From Costus lasius (Eukaryota; Streptophyta; Magnoliopsida; Zingiberales; Costaceae), in the NCBI GenBank assembly GCA_027563935.2, contig CM050454.1:49566596-49630595 (forward strand): DNA of 64,000 nt, read 5' to 3'. Below, in pieces: positions 10,851 to 24,400 of this stretch (position 1 is the stretch's first letter; every line of letters begins with the position of its first letter). Below the pieces are notes generated by a model that was given only the letters and a program-made list of their open reading frames with translations, was not told where the DNA came from and made no database searches. The translations under genes were made by a program, and so were the position numbers.

Positions 10851-12656
10851 GTTGTTCGTTGCTGCAGGTATCTACAACAATGCAAGAACACCAAGGTCAG
10901 TATCAATGTTAAGAATCGATCAGGACTTAAGAAAGATTCATTTTCTCACTATTTTATCTGGCTGAAAAATCCAGCAAAAATAGCCCGAAAGAGTAGAACT
11001 CTTTTAGTGAGATGGGATCCAGATTTCATACTTGGTCTCCGCGTCCCGCTCAGGCGAGATAAGATGCACAGAGGGTACAAGTACTAATCTCTGGTAGGCT
11101 GTACCAGCCAATTGCCAACCCGTGCGATTCCCCTTCATCTGGGCAATCCAGCAGACTGTGCCAACTGAGTTGGTACAACACAGTCTCTGACCCCACAGAT
11201 GGCTGCCTCCATGTGCTACCATATGCGCCACATATGTAGCCTACATGGTCAAGCTGACCCGACCTACTCCCTGGACCACCACGTGCTATGCTGAGCAACG
11301 AGAAGCGATAAATCCCTTCCCTGTAACACGCAGGTGTAATCCCGCACCGTCTGAAGATAGATGGACGTGCCCACTGAGTGGGTACAACACGGCTCCAACG
11401 ATAATCAGAACAGTGAGGTTTCGCGTCAGAAGGCTTACGAGCTTGATATTTTAGCGTTGAATTTTAACGGTCTTTTATCTTCTTATCTATCATGCAATTC
11501 CTATGGTGATAGCAGAAGATTTAAATCATGCTATTCTAATTGTAATTAAACAATAAAAGAAAGCAAGCTGATCTTATGTGGTAAAAGCCCATAAGCCTAA
11601 GTAAGACCTTAATTTCACTTAAGTCTTCACTTGCTTTTCTTCATGGGTCTTTTGCTGCTCATCTGGCCCAAACCAGGGCCCAAGCGCCTACTGCAGCTCA
11701 GGTGCGCCTACCAGGGAAAGTGCGCCTGGTCCCAGAGTCGAACCCTGGACCTCCCACCTGGTCAAGCCACTGCTGCATGCGCCTCTGCCAAGTGTGCTCT
11801 GTGCTCTTGTCTAATTAAATTACAATTTAACTATCTAGACAAGATTGACATGCAGGTCAATAACACTTTATAAATTAATGGAAATGTGATGCGCAGATCA
11901 CAATAAAATAATTTACATTTAATTTCCAGGCACGCAAGCCCCAGCACAGCACACATTAAACGGGCAGCCCACATAAGATAAAATAAACACACATATGGCA
12001 TCCAAACAGCATGTGATCCAATTAAGAAATTAAAGTTTTGAAAACCCCTTTGGCATCAATTTTAATATTCTTATATGCCCTACAACCTTACGACGGTCCA
12101 TTAATAGGGATCCACTCATCCAATCTAATCAGATCCAGTGCCCTTGCATGCACCAAGTCCTAACTGACTTGAGTCGACCCAGTGGTCAACTATGCATGCG
12201 CCAAGGGCTGAACCACCCCATGAGTCCTGGCAAGCGGGTGTGACCCCGGGCCTAACTCATGTGCGTTCATGGGTTGTCTCAACCAGACATCGCTACACGC
12301 CTGTGATGCAGTCGACCTACAGCCACCTCTTGCTTGCGCAAAGGTGCTATCTGGTCGACCCATCTAGGCTGTCAGATGATCTGATCAGACTGGTTGGATC
12401 TAACCTAGAGGATGACATCAACCCTACTAACCCGTCTAAGGATTTATAGTAAGACCTTAGATCTAGTGAGGTCGCGCAAGTAATATACGTTTGATAAAAC
12501 ATCAACAATAAAGATGCGCCGACTTTCATACATGCTCAAACATGAAAAACATATGTAATCATTTTCGCATGTAACCTAACCTATAGATCTAAGCATGTTG
12601 CGCAAACATGGATCACAAAACATGGTATAGCAATCATAAAACATGCATCAACCAAG
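10851..12656 (-). other. Element A untranslated leader
   Basis: About 1.8 kb between PBS and gag start, closely matching the leaders of C and E. Short frames in it are not conserved as proteins. It holds two dyad elements: one near 11154-11186 (ccaactgagttgg with outer arms gactgtg/cacagtc) and one near 11365-11395 (cccactgagtggg). Just before the ATG is tgttgtag, a possible splice acceptor. Confidence 0.7.
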
Positions 12657-12668
12657 GCTCTGATACCA
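12657..12668 (-). other. Element A primer binding site (initiator tRNA-Met)
   Basis: Minus strand TGGTATCAGAGC, the standard copia PBS complementary to the 3' end of initiator tRNA-Met, two bases inside the 5' LTR. Confidence 0.95.
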
Positions 12669-12670
12669 AT

Positions 12671-14348
12671 TGCTAGTCCTCACAAGGTGGCGAAACCCTA
12701 GATAGGCGCATGAAAAATTTCTTCTAAAGCAGCGGAGTGGGTTTCTTAGTATCATCGCATGCAATATGATCAACTTAACAACATGAAAAGAATTCATACC
12801 GAAGCCATGTGTTGGATGGCGTCTTGGAAAGAGAGAGCAAGAGAGATCTCCTCCAAATGATGCGCACACAAGAATGAGGATGCGCTCACTTCCTTGGTGC
12901 TCCTTGTGCTAGCAAGGTTCCAAGAGGTGTCTTTGATCGAATGGAAGGGATGGATGAAGCTTTGCTCGCTTTGCCAAATGACTCTCCAAGGCGTCCAAGA
13001 CTCGTCACACACGAATGCCCTCTCGAGAGTAAGTGGGGAAAGGCGAGAGAGAAGTTCTCTTGGCGTGAACGTGAGATGTGGTCACGTTAGAGAACATGCT
13101 ATCTAAAAATAGCAATGTCTCAACGTTCATGCGACCATGCATTACCCCAATCGCCAATGCCTCTTTACTTGAACCATGCGCTCACCCAATGAGCTGGTTC
13201 AAATCGATTTGGTTCAATAACCAAATAAACCAAGCAACTAGTCTAGATCATAACAAAAACCCCTAAGGCTTAAGATCTGACCGTTCATCTCTTGATGCTC
13301 CTGATCTCACCGATCTAGCATCCATTCTCTCAATCGAAGCTTACCGATCTCAAGCCCTTATCAATCAAACATGATCAGACTGGATCTCACTTACAATCAG
13401 AGATTAAATCCCTTTAAACTGAACCCAAACAATTCAGTCCACACGATCTGACTTAAGTAAGCCATATCATCAAATTGTGCGACCCTAAGGGTTTCCTTTA
13501 AATGTCGGTAACGATAACTTACGTTATCACGATCAGTGAGGGGTATCTAGCAACACATCACTGTCTCCCGATATAAAGGAAAGAGTCTTCCAAGACTACA
13601 CCCAAACCACAGCACAAGTGTGAATCCAATTCACAAGGCTTGCAAATTTCCTTTGCCACTGGATGTTCTTATTGGACAAGCGTGTCAAGCCTGTAGCTCC
13701 AATATGATGAGCATGATTAGATCAGATGAACACTGTCATCTGGGTATGGCCATACACTTTCTCAATCATCTCATACAGAGGGGGGCCCCTTTAGAACATC
13801 ATACTCCAATTAAGGAGACGGCAATCCTTTATCTATCACTAGTGCCCTAACCTGACTCAAGCTCACCATCCAAGATAGTCTATAATCATTATGTTTCAAA
13901 TGATATTGAACTACCTCAAAACAATGACAATCATCATTTAGAAACACAAGTGATCTCAAGTCAGAGGAAATGTGCCACTTGTTGCAATCAAGGATTATTC
14001 ACATTGTGACAAGCAATTGAATATCCTAGTAGGGTCTGTCCAGTACATCCAATGTACCCATGAGTCTACATCTTATTCCATGCTCGAAGCATCCTATAAG
14101 ATTAGAACACATATTAGTCTCAATCATATCAAGGCTGTCTCATGTTCACCAAGATATCTTGACTAAGGACATAACTGCATGTCAGCCTAGCTGAACAGCT
14201 TTGAGACATTATTCAGAAGTACACTTATTGCAGCAGACAATGTAACAAACTGAATAACAACCATGCCTTTATAAACATAAGAGTTTATTACATGATACTG
14301 ATACAATCCCAAGGCCTCAAACATTAGCCTTAAGGGCATACCCCAACA
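12671..14348 (-). repeat. Element A 5' LTR
   Basis: 1,678 bp, same ends as the 3' LTR. Seven substitutions relative to 5269-6946 by eye (for example at 13245, 13440 and 13522). Stem arms at 12692-12698 and 12739-12745. Confidence 0.93.
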
Positions 14349-14353
14349 ATCGG

Positions 14354-17300
14354 CTGGTTATGCTCACAGCATATGCCACATCTGGTCTAGTACATAACAT
14401 TGCATACATGATCGATCCTACTGCCGAAGCATAAGGAATTCGACTCATGTCATCCCTCTCAGCCTGTGTTGTAGGACACTGGCTCTTTGAGAGAGTAAGG
14501 CCATGTAACACTGGAAGGTATCCTTTCTTGGATTGCTCCATGTAGAACCTCTCCAATACCTTATCAATGTAAGTACTTTGACTAAGGGCCAAGAGCCTCT
14601 TGGATCTATCCCGGTAGATCCTCACGCCTAGAATATAGGCGGCCTCCCCTAAGTCTTTCATCTCGAAACACTTCCCCAACCATGTCTTCATAGCTTGAAG
14701 ACTAGGGATGTCGTTTCCTACGAGCAGTATGTCATCAACATACAAGACCAGAAAAATCACCAAGCTTCCACTGAATTTTCTGTATACACAGGCGTCATCT
14801 TCGCTTTTGATAAAGCCATAATCTCTCACGGCCTCATCAAATCGAAGATTCCAACTTTGAGATGCTTGCTTTAATCCATAAATGGACCTCTATAGCCTGC
14901 AGACCTTATTAGCCTCTGCAAGATGGATGAAGCCATCAGGTTGTGTCATATACACATCCTCAGTCAGCTTCCCGTTAAGGAACGCTGCTTTCACAACCAT
15001 TTGCCATATCTCATAGTCATGATATGCAGCTATAGCAAGCAGAATCCGAATGGATTTAATCATGGCAACTGGCGAGAAGGTTTCATCATAGTCCACCCCG
15101 TGGACTTGTCTAAATCCTTTAGCCACTAGTCTACCCTTATAGGTAACTATTTTTCCATCCATGTCTGTCTTCTTCTTGAAGACCCATTTACACCCTATGG
15201 GTTTTACCCCATCAGGCAGCTCAACCAAATCCCAGACTTGGTTAGCCGACATGGAATCCATCTCATATCTCATGGCGTCAAGCCATTTCTCGGAGTCCGG
15301 TCCACTGACCGCCTCATCATAGGTTATAGGTTCATCCTCAATGATGAAGATCCCATCGTGTTGGGTCGGTAGCGACCCATACCTTTCAGGTGTACGATGA
15401 ATTCTCCCAGACCTACGCAGGACCTGTGTCTGAGCCTCAGGTTGCCTAGCAACCAGTGCAGGTAGCTTAGATTCCATCTCTTTGTCTTGTGCTTGCACTT
15501 GGACCTCATCCAACTCAAACTTCCTCCCACTAACTTCTTTCATAAGAAATTCTTTCTCTAGAAAGACAGCACCCCGAGCAACAAAAACTTTGTTCTCGGT
15601 TGGGACATAGAAGTAGTATCCTTTAGTTTCCTTAGGATACCCCACAAACACACACTTATCAGATCTAGGTTCTAGCTTGCTAGAATCCTGACGTTTGACA
15701 TAAGCCTCACATCCCCAGATCCTGATAAACGTGAGATTAGGGTGTCTTCCACTCCACACCTCGTATGGTATTTTGGAGACACTCTTAGATGGAACATTAT
15801 TCAGTATTAGAGAAGCTGTTTCTAGTGCATGCCCCCAGAATGATGAAGGAAGAGTTGCATGACTCATCATGGATCGAACCATATCCAATAAAGTTCGATT
15901 TCTCCTTTCAGACACACCATTCCATTGAGGTGTTCTAGGAGGAGTGAGTTGGGATATGATCCCACACTCTCTCAGATAGTCAAATAACTCACCACTCAGG
16001 TATTCTCCACCTCGATCTGATTGAAGAGCTTTAATGGATCTTCCAAGCTGGTTCTCTACTTCATTCTTGAACTCCTTGAATTTCTCAAAGGATTCAGATT
16101 TATGTCTCATTAAGTAGACATAACCATACCTACTGAAGTCATCAGTGAAGGTAATGAAGTAGTTGTACCCTCCTCTGGCTTGTTTATTGAAGGGTCCACA
16201 CACATCAGTATGTATGAGATCCAATAAACCTTCTGCCCTCTCACCAATCTTGGTGAAGGGCGCCTTTGTCAGTTTCCCTAATAAACAGGGTTCACAAGTA
16301 TCAAATTCCTCTAAGGAACTTGAATCTAACAATCCATTTGCATGGAGTTGTTGGATGCGATTCTTGTTTATATGGGCTAATCGACAGTGCCATAGGAAAG
16401 CACCAACTGAACCACTCAGTTTGGTCCTTTTATTGCTTATGTTACAAACAGAACTTTCCATATCCAAGATATACAGACCATTGCATAAAGTACCCTTCCC
16501 ATAGAACATATTTGCAAATGAAAAAGAATAGGAGTTCTTATTTATTTCAAATTTAAATCCTTTCCTTGCCAAGCAAGGAATGGATACAATGTTCTTTGTT
16601 AGCGAAGGTACACAAAAGCAATTGTCTAGTTCTAATTGAAGTCCAGAAGGCAAGGAGAGAGTCAAAATGCCTACAGCAACAGCAGCAACCTGTGCCCCGT
16701 TTCCAACGCGTAGGTCAATCTCTCCAAGCCGCACCGATCTACTTTTCTTGAGCCCCTGCATATTTGTACAAATATGAGCTCCACATGCGGTATCCAATAC
16801 CCATGACATAGAAGTAGAAAGGTTGACTTCTGTAACATAAATACCTGAGCTAGAAGTTAAGGCCAAGCCTTTCTTCTCCTCATTCTGAAGCTGCCTGCAG
16901 TCCCTTCTCCAGTGGCCCTGCTCGCCACAGTGAAAACACCTCTGTTCCTTTGACTTCTTCGCCCTTTTCTTCAGTGCTTTGATAGGACCTCTGGCACTGC
17001 TCTTAGCACGTGCCTTACCCTTATTCTTTATCTTCTTGGTCGCAGGGACCAAAAGAACAGAATTGGGTTTGGTCTTACCCATCTCTCGCTCGGCTGTTTG
17101 GAGCATATTCATCAATTCCTCCCGTGTGCATTCAATCCGGTTCATGTTGAAGTTAATGATAAACGGACTGAAGCTAGGGGGCAGGGAATGAAGAATAAGA
17201 TCCACAACCAGCTCGTTGTCTATGGTGTGTCCCAGTCTTCTGAGATGATCCACATTCCCAATGAGTTTGAGAACATGGGGTCTCACTGGTGCACCTTCAG

Positions 17301-17679
17301 ACAACTTGCACCGAAAGACTACTTTGGCGGTGTCAAATCTCTCAGTTCTAGCCTGAGCCTCGAACATCTGTTTCAGACGAGTAATCATCTGAAAAGCGTT
17401 CTGCTCCTCATATTGCACCTGCAGTTCAGGTGCCATACTGGCTAGTATAAGACATGCAACCTCCAAAGAGTCATCCTGATGCTTTCTATAAGCATCTCTG
17501 TCTTCCGTTCGGGCATTAGGCGGAGGAGCCGCAGGAAGAGGCTGTTCAAGGACATACAGCTTCTTCTCGAGCTTGAGGACTATCCTCAAGTTCCGATGCC
17601 AGTCCATAAAGTTAGTTCCAACTAACTTATCCTTGTCAAGGAGTGATCGCATTGATAATCCGCCAGTGTTCGTAGCCAT
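14354..17679 (-). pseudogene. B left copy gag-pol, 5' part
   Basis: Start ATG at 17677-17679 (MATNTGGLS). The frame is open from Gag through the zinc knuckle (CFHCGEQGHWRRDC), protease (LDTACG), integrase (HHCC, DDE with VSERRNR) and most of RT, then a Lys-to-stop TAG at 14890-14892, then more RT in the same frame up to the insertion of A at 14353. A key defect is in RT: the motif QMDVKTAF reads QMVVKAAF, so the first catalytic Asp is Val (codon 14995-14997). It is the same family as the right copy at 30416-34339 and rather different from the A/C/E polyprotein. It continues at 5268-5046. Confidence 0.92.
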
Positions 17680-17980
17680 TGTTCTACAACACCCAAGAAA
17701 CAGCAGATTAGTACTACTTCGAATCATTTAAACTGGACTTGTTTTAAATGATTTCTGCTCTCACTATTTTAAATTCGCATTGACAACCCACAAAGTCAAT
17801 CGGGAAGTTTAAGACTTCCTAGTGAGATGGGATCCTTATTTCACATGAGGCTTCGCGTCCCACGAGGGTGGGATGAGATGCACAAAGTAACCCATGTTTC
17901 CTAAGGTGGGGGCGCCGGCCGGTTGCTCCAAGCAACTCCCCTTGTTGAGATAGTCTGGGCATTTCATGTCCAGCGAGGGC
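17680..17980 (-). other. B left copy leader, part next to gag
   Basis: Untranslated leader continuing on the far side of C at 27054. It includes tgttgtag right before the ATG (candidate splice acceptor) and the dyad tcccac-gagg-gtggga near 17858-17873. Interrupted by C at 17985/27049. Confidence 0.75.
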
Positions 17981-17985
17981 TGGAT

Positions 17986-19649
17986 TGTTGGGGTATGCCC
18001 TTAAGGCTAATGTTTGAGGCCTATGGGAATGTATCTGTATCATGTAATAAACTCTTATGTTTATAAAGGCATGGTTGTTATTCAGTTAGTTACATTGTCT
18101 GCTGCAATATATGTTCTTCTGAATAATGTCTCAAAGCTGTTCAGCTAGGCTGACATGCAGTTAAGTCCTTAGTCGAGATATCTTGGTGAACATGAGACAG
18201 CCTTGATATGATTGAGACTAATATGTGTTCTAATCTTATAGGATGCTTCGAGCATGGAATAAGATGTAGACTCATGGGTACATGGGATGTACTGGACAGA
18301 CCCTACTAGGATGTTCAATTGTTTGTCGCAATGTGAATATTCCTTGAGTATGACAAGTGGCACATTTCCTCTGACTTGAGATCACTTGTGTTTTCTAAAT
18401 GATGATTGTCATTGTTTTGAGGTAGTTCAATATCATTTGAAACATAATGATTATAGACTATCTTGGATGGTGAGCTTGAGTCAGGTTAGGGCACTAGTGA
18501 TAGACATAGGATTGCCGTCTCCTTGTTTAAGGAGTGTGATGTTCTAAAGGGGCCCCCTGGATGAGATGATTGAGAAAAGAGTATGGCCATACCCAGGTGA
18601 CAGTGTTCATCTGTTCTAATCATGCTCATCATATTGGAGTTACAAGCTTGACATGCTTGTCCAATAAGAACGTCCAGTGGTAAAGGAAATATGCATGCCT
18701 TGTGATTTGATTCACACTTGTGCTGTTTTTGGGTGTAGTCTTGGAAGACTCTTTCCTTTATATCGGGAGACAGTGATGTGTTGCTAGATACCCCTCACTG
18801 ATCGTGATAATGTGAGTTATCGTTACCGACATTTAAAGGAAACCCTCAGGGTCGCACAATTTGATGATATGGCTTACTTAAGTCAGATCGTATGGACTGT
18901 ATTGTTCGGATTCAGTTTAAAGGGATTTAATCTCTGATTGTAAGTGAGATCTGGTCTGATCATGTTTGATTGATTAGGGCTTGAGATCGGTAAGCTTCGA
19001 TCGAGAGAATGAATGCTAGATCGGTCAGATCAGAAGCATTAAGAGATCAACGGTCAGATCAAGAACCTTGTGGTTTAATTATGATTTGGACTGGTTGCTT
19101 GGCTTGATTAGTTCTTAAACCGAACCAATGTGAACCGGCTCATGAAATGAGCGCATGGTTCAAGGCTTGGCGAGTTGTTCACTTGGCGTGAACATTGGAG
19201 CGAACGTGGTGGCTATTTTTAGTAACCATGATCTCCACTTGGAGATAACGCTCACGTTCGAATAGTGCTTACTACTCTCGCCTATCAAGCGACCTCTTCT
19301 CTTGACGCTTTCGTGTGTGGCGACGTCTTGAAGGTTGAGGAGGATTCGGCCAAGATGTTCATCATCCCTTTCCATTCGATCAAGGACACTTTGTAGCCTT
19401 GCTAGCACAAGGAGCAACAAAGAGTTTGCCATCATCCTCTTGTGTGCGAGACTTTGGAGAAGTGGCATTTGCGATTTTTCTTCCAAGGCGCCATCTAGAA
19501 ATGGCTATGGTATGAATCGTTTTATTCATGCTGATTTTATAAGCTAATCATAATGCATGCAAAGATCATTGAAACCCTTTTTCCGCTGCATCTATATCTC
19601 CATATGCGCCTGTAGGGTTTTACCTCCCCTTATTCTAGGGGATCTTTCA
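17986..19649 (+). repeat. Element C 5' LTR
   Basis: Begins TGTTGGGGTATGCCC, ends ATCTTTCA, 1,664 bp. Near the 3' end, arms aaaccct (19572-19578) and agggttt (19614-19620) flank ttccgctgc (19581-19589). Confidence 0.95.
18757..18763 (+). promoter_or_regulatory. Candidate TATA box in C LTR
   Basis: tttatat in the context ctttcctttatatcggg, 770 bp into the LTR, conserved in A and E. Position is reasonable for a U3 promoter; no transcript start can be read from sequence alone. Confidence 0.3.
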
Positions 19650-19652
19650 AAT

Positions 19653-19664
19653 TGGTATCAGAGC
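19653..19664 (+). other. Element C primer binding site (initiator tRNA-Met)
   Basis: TGGTATCAGAGC, three bases after the LTR end. Confidence 0.95.
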
Positions 19665-21479
19665 GCTGGTTGAAGCATGTTTTTTATGATTGCTTAACGC
19701 TTGAGCCATTTTTGTGATCCTTGTATGCGCCATATTGCTAGATCTAGGCTACATGCGAACCTTTACTTGTTGTGTATTGTAGTTGACGCATGTAGTAAGG
19801 TAGCGCTTCTATATGTTCTTGTTGATGTTTTCTTAAAAACTCAAACGACTTGCGCGCACACCATTAGATCTAAGTGCCGCCTGCATTAAACCCTTAGACG
19901 GGTTATTAGGGTTGAAATCATCCCCTGTGTTAGATCCAAACAGTCTGATCAGACCATCTGACAGCCTGAATGGGTCGACCAGTTAGCACTTTGGCGCAAG
20001 CCTATGGTGGCTATAGGTCGACTGCAGACAGGTGTGTAGCGATGTCTGATTGAGACACCCAATGAACGCACCTGAGTTAGGCCCGGGGTCACGCCCGCTT
20101 GCCAGACCTCAGTGTGGTCGTTCAGCCCTGGCGCATGCATGGTTGACCTTATGGTCAACACAAGTCAGTTAGGACTTGGTGCATGCAAGGGCAGTGGATT
20201 TGACTAGGTTGGTTGAGTGGATCCCTAGTAATGGACCGTTGTAAGGTTGTAGGGGAAATAAGGAAAAAATTAAAATTGATCCCAAGGGGTTTTTCGAAAA
20301 TTTTAATTTTTATGATGGATCACATGATGCTGATTGGATGCATATGTTTGTCTATTTAGTCTTATGTGGGCTGCTCATATTAATTGTGTGCTGTGCTGGG
20401 GCCTGCGTGCCTGTATTAAATTGTAAATTAATTATTGTGATCTGCGCATCACATTGCTTTAATTTATAAAATTGTAATTGACCTGCGTGTCAATCTTGCC
20501 TAGATAGTTAAATTTGTAATTTAATTAGGCAAGAGCACAAAGCACACTTGGCAGAGGCGCATGCAGCAGTGGCTGGACCAGGTGGGAGGTCCAGGGTTCG
20601 ACTCTGGGACCAGGCGCAAATTCCTGGTGGGCGCACCTGTGCTGCAGATGGCGCTTGGGCCTAGGTTTGGGCCAGATGAGCAGCAAAAGACCCATGAAGA
20701 GCAAATGAAGACTTAAGTTAGGTTAAGGTCTTCTAGGGCTATGGGCTTTTACCACATAAGATACATGCTTTCTTTTATTGCTTAAATATTGGAATTGCAT
20801 GATCAAATTATCTTCTGCTATCACCATAGGAATTGCATGATAGGCAAGAAGATAAAAGACCGTTAAAATCCAACGCTAAAATATCAAGCTCGTAAGCCTT
20901 CTGACGCGAAACCTCACTGTTCTGATTATCGTTGGAGCCGTGTTGTACCCACTCAGTGGGCACGTCCATCTATCTTCAGAGGGTGTGGGATTACACCTGT
21001 GTGTTACAGAGTAGGGATTTATCCCTTCTCGTTGCTCAGCATAGCACATGGTGGTCCAGGGAGTAGGTCGGGTCAGCTTGACCGTGTTGGCTACATATGT
21101 GGCGCATATGGTAGCACATGGAGGCAGCCATCTGTGGGATCAGAGACTGTGTTGTACCAACTCAGTTGGCACAGTCTGCTGGATTGCCCAGATGAAGGGG
21201 AATCGCACGGGTTGGCGATTGGCTGGGACGCCTACCAGAAACTAGTGCTTGTACTCTCTGTGCATCTTATCTCGCCTGAGCGGGACGCGGAGACCAAGTA
21301 TGAAATCTGGATCCCATCTCACTAAAAGAGTTCTACTCTTTCGGGCTGTTTTGCTGGATTTTTCACGCCTGATAAAATAGTGAGAAAAAGAATCTTTCTT
21401 AAGTCCTGATCGATTCTTATACATTGATACTGACCTTGCTGTTCTTGCATTGTTGTAGATACCTGCAGCAACGAACACC
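19665..21479 (+). other. Element C untranslated leader with two dyads
   Basis: Long leader without convincing coding capacity. Two similar dyads: cccact-c-agtggg at 20948-20960 and ccaact-c-agttgg at 21157-21169, each preceded by ttgta. The second has further outer arms gactgtg (21145-21151) and cacagtc (21170-21176). The leader ends cttgcattgttgtag (AG at 21457-21458), a good-looking splice acceptor 21 bases before the gag ATG. Copia Gag can be made from spliced RNA in some Angela relatives (BARE1), so an intron is possible but no donor is proven. Confidence 0.6.
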
Positions 21480-24400
21480 ATGAACTTCAATGTGCGATCC
21501 CTACTGGAAAGGGAGAAGTTTGCTGGGCCGAACTTCTCTGACTGGTTTGGACACCTTAAGATCGTTCTTAAGGCAGAGAGGAAACTGTATGTCCTCGAGA
21601 CGGCGATACCGCCGCAGCCCGCTCCGAACGCCACAAGGGCGGTTCGGGAAGCCTATGAAAAGCACGTCAATGATAGCATTGATGTCGCTTGCCTGATGCT
21701 AGCGTCTATGACGCCACCGCTGCAGCGTCAGCATGAGGATATGTCAGCTATACAGATTATAGCAAACCTCAAGATGCTGTATGCTGCACAGGCGAGGACT
21801 GAACGCTATAATTTGACTAAGCTCTTCTTTCAGAGCAAACTGGCTGAAGGGAGCCCAGTGGGAGCTCACGTGCTCAAGATGATTGGGCACAAGGAGGCTC
21901 TGGAGAAACTGGGGCACACCATCAACCAGGAGCTTGCTGTGGATATTATTCTGCAGTCTCTCCCGCCTTCATTCGACGCGTTCATTATTAACTTTAATAT
22001 GAACAAAATCGATTGTACGCCGGCAGAGCTGTTGAATATGCTCTTGACTACTGAGGAAACTCTGAAGGGTAAGCCTTCAACCTCTGTCTTGATGGTTCCT
22101 TCTAGGAACAAGAAGAAGGGGAAGAAGGGCAAGGCCCCGGTCAAGAATTACAGCAAGGCTCTGAAGCAGAAGGTGAAGCGGTCCAAGGAATACAGGTGTT
22201 TCCACTGTGGCCAGCTGGGTCACTGGAAAAAGGACTGTAAAGCGCTCCAAGGAGACAAGAGGGGAAGCTTTGCTTCTGGCTCAGGTATATTCGTGACTGA
22301 GGTCATGTTTTCATCTTCTTCTATATCATGGGTGTTGGACACTGCATGTGGAGTTCACATTTGTTCAAATGTGCAGGAACTCAAGAGAAGAAGGCAGGTG
22401 GGACAGCATGAGGTGGACCTACGCGTTGGAAACGGGGCACGGGTTGCTGCTGTTGCTGTAGGAGACTACTTCATTTCTTTACCATCTGGAATTGTATTGG
22501 AACTAAACAGTTGTTACTTTGTTCCCAGTATAACTAAAAATATTATCTCCATTCCTGCTCTTGTCAGGAAGGGATTTTCCTTTGAATGCAATATTTCAAA
22601 GTGTATTTTGTCTTTAGATAATATTGTTTATGCAACTGGTTCAATTAACAATGGGTTATACATGTTGGACATGGAATGTTCGATACAGCAAATTGATATT
22701 AAGAAAGCCAAGTATGCTGATGACAGCACCTTGCTATGGCATAGTCGTTTAGGCCATATTAACGAGAAACGCATTAAGCGGTTGCATGATAATGGACTGC
22801 TGGGATCATTCTCCTGTGAGGAGATTGATACATGCAAGGCTTGTTTAATGGGTAAAATGACGAAGTCACCTTTTCCTCACAAAGGTCAAAGGGCTTCAGG
22901 TTTACTTGACCTTATACACAGTGATGTGTGTGGGCCATTCAGTAAACATGCCAGAGGTGGCTATCAGTACTTCATTACCTTTACTGATGATTTCAGTAGG
23001 TATGGCTATGTCTATCTGATGAGACATAAGAGTGAATCTTTTGACAAGTTCAAAGAGTTCAAGAATGAAGTACAGAATCAGCTAGGCCGAAATATCAAGG
23101 CACTTCGCTCAGATCGAGGTGGTGAATACCTAAGTCATGCGTTTACTGACTATCTAAAGGAGTGTGGGATTATCTCACAGCTCACTCCACCAGGAACACC
23201 GCAATGGAATGGTGTGTCCGAAAGGAGAAATAGAACATTACTAGATATGGTTCGTTCTATGATGAGTCAGGCTACTCTTCCATACTCCTTTTGGGGTTTT
23301 GCACTGGAAACAGCTGCAAAGGTACTAAACCGAGTGCCATCCAAGGCAGTTTCAAAGACGCCATATGAGTTATGGTATGGGAAACAGCCAAGCTTGACAT
23401 TTATCAGGATCTGGGGCTGCGAGGCTTATGTCAAAAAGCTCGCCTCTGGGAAACTAGAGAGCAGATCTGACAAATGTATCTTTGTCGGTTACCCTAAGGA
23501 AACTAAGGGTTATTATTTCTACGATCCCAAAGAGAACAAGGTTTTTGTTGCTCGGACGGCCATATTTCTTGAGAAGGAGTTTCTTCTGCAAGAGGCCAGT
23601 GGGAGAGAAATAAAGCTGGATGAGAATCTAGAGGTAGGACAAAGTGACCAAGCAGAATTGGATGAGCCTGAGCCAGTAGAACAGGTTATTGAACAACCTG
23701 AGGCTCAGATATCACGGGAACCGCGAAGATCGGGAAGGATCCGTCGACAACCTGAGCGTTATGACGGAGTCTACATCATTGATCATGATGAACCCCTCAC
23801 TTATGCGGAAGCGGTCAGTGGACCGGAGTCAGCGAGATGGCTTGAAGCTATGCGCGCCGAGATGGACTCCATGTCAGATAACCAAGTTTGGGATTTGGTT
23901 GATCCGCCTCCGGGAGTTATCCCTATAGGCTGTAAATGGATCTTCAAGAAGAAGATTGACATGGATGGTAACGTGGTTACCTATAAAGGCAGGCTAGTTG
24001 CGAAAGGTTTCAAACAAATCTACGGGATAGATTATGATGAAACTTTCTCACCTGTTGCCATGTTTAAGTCTATTCGGATTCTTTTCGCGATAGTTGCATA
24101 TTATGATTATGAGATCTGGCAGATGGATGTGAAAACAGCTTTCCTTAATGGAAATCTGGATGAGGATGTGTACATGACACAACCAGAAGGTTTCACTAAT
24201 CCAGCGGATCGTCATAAGATATGCAAGTTAAAGAAGTCCATTTATGGACTTAAGCAAGCATCTAGAAGCTGGAATATTCGTTTTGATGAATCAATCAGTG
24301 AATTTGGTTTCATCAAGAACGAGGATGACCCGTGTGTTTATAAGAGGTTTAGTGGGAGCGTGATTACTTTCCTAGTCCTCTACGTCGATGACATCTTGAT

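Larger units (their letters stand above)
5269..14348 (-). mobile_element. Element A: full-length Ty1/copia (Angela-like), 9,080 bp
   Basis: Complete element with two 1,678-bp LTRs, PBS, leader, gag-pol and polypurine tract, inserted in the RNase H/RT region of B-left. Target duplication atcgg at 5264-5268 and 14349-14353. LTRs differ at 7 positions by eye (~0.4%). Gag is broken, so it is not autonomous. It is the same family as C and E by coding sequence, but its LTR 3' end is different. Confidence 0.93.

Noticed and set aside
14317..14829. A 170-codon RT gene ending at 14317
   Set aside because: It is the B-left pol frame running into the LTR of element A; the pol part ends at the insertion point 14353.
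20999..21325. 108-codon frame in the C leader
   Set aside because: The equivalent frames in A and E are differently broken and the conserved parts are dyads, so it looks like untranslated leader.
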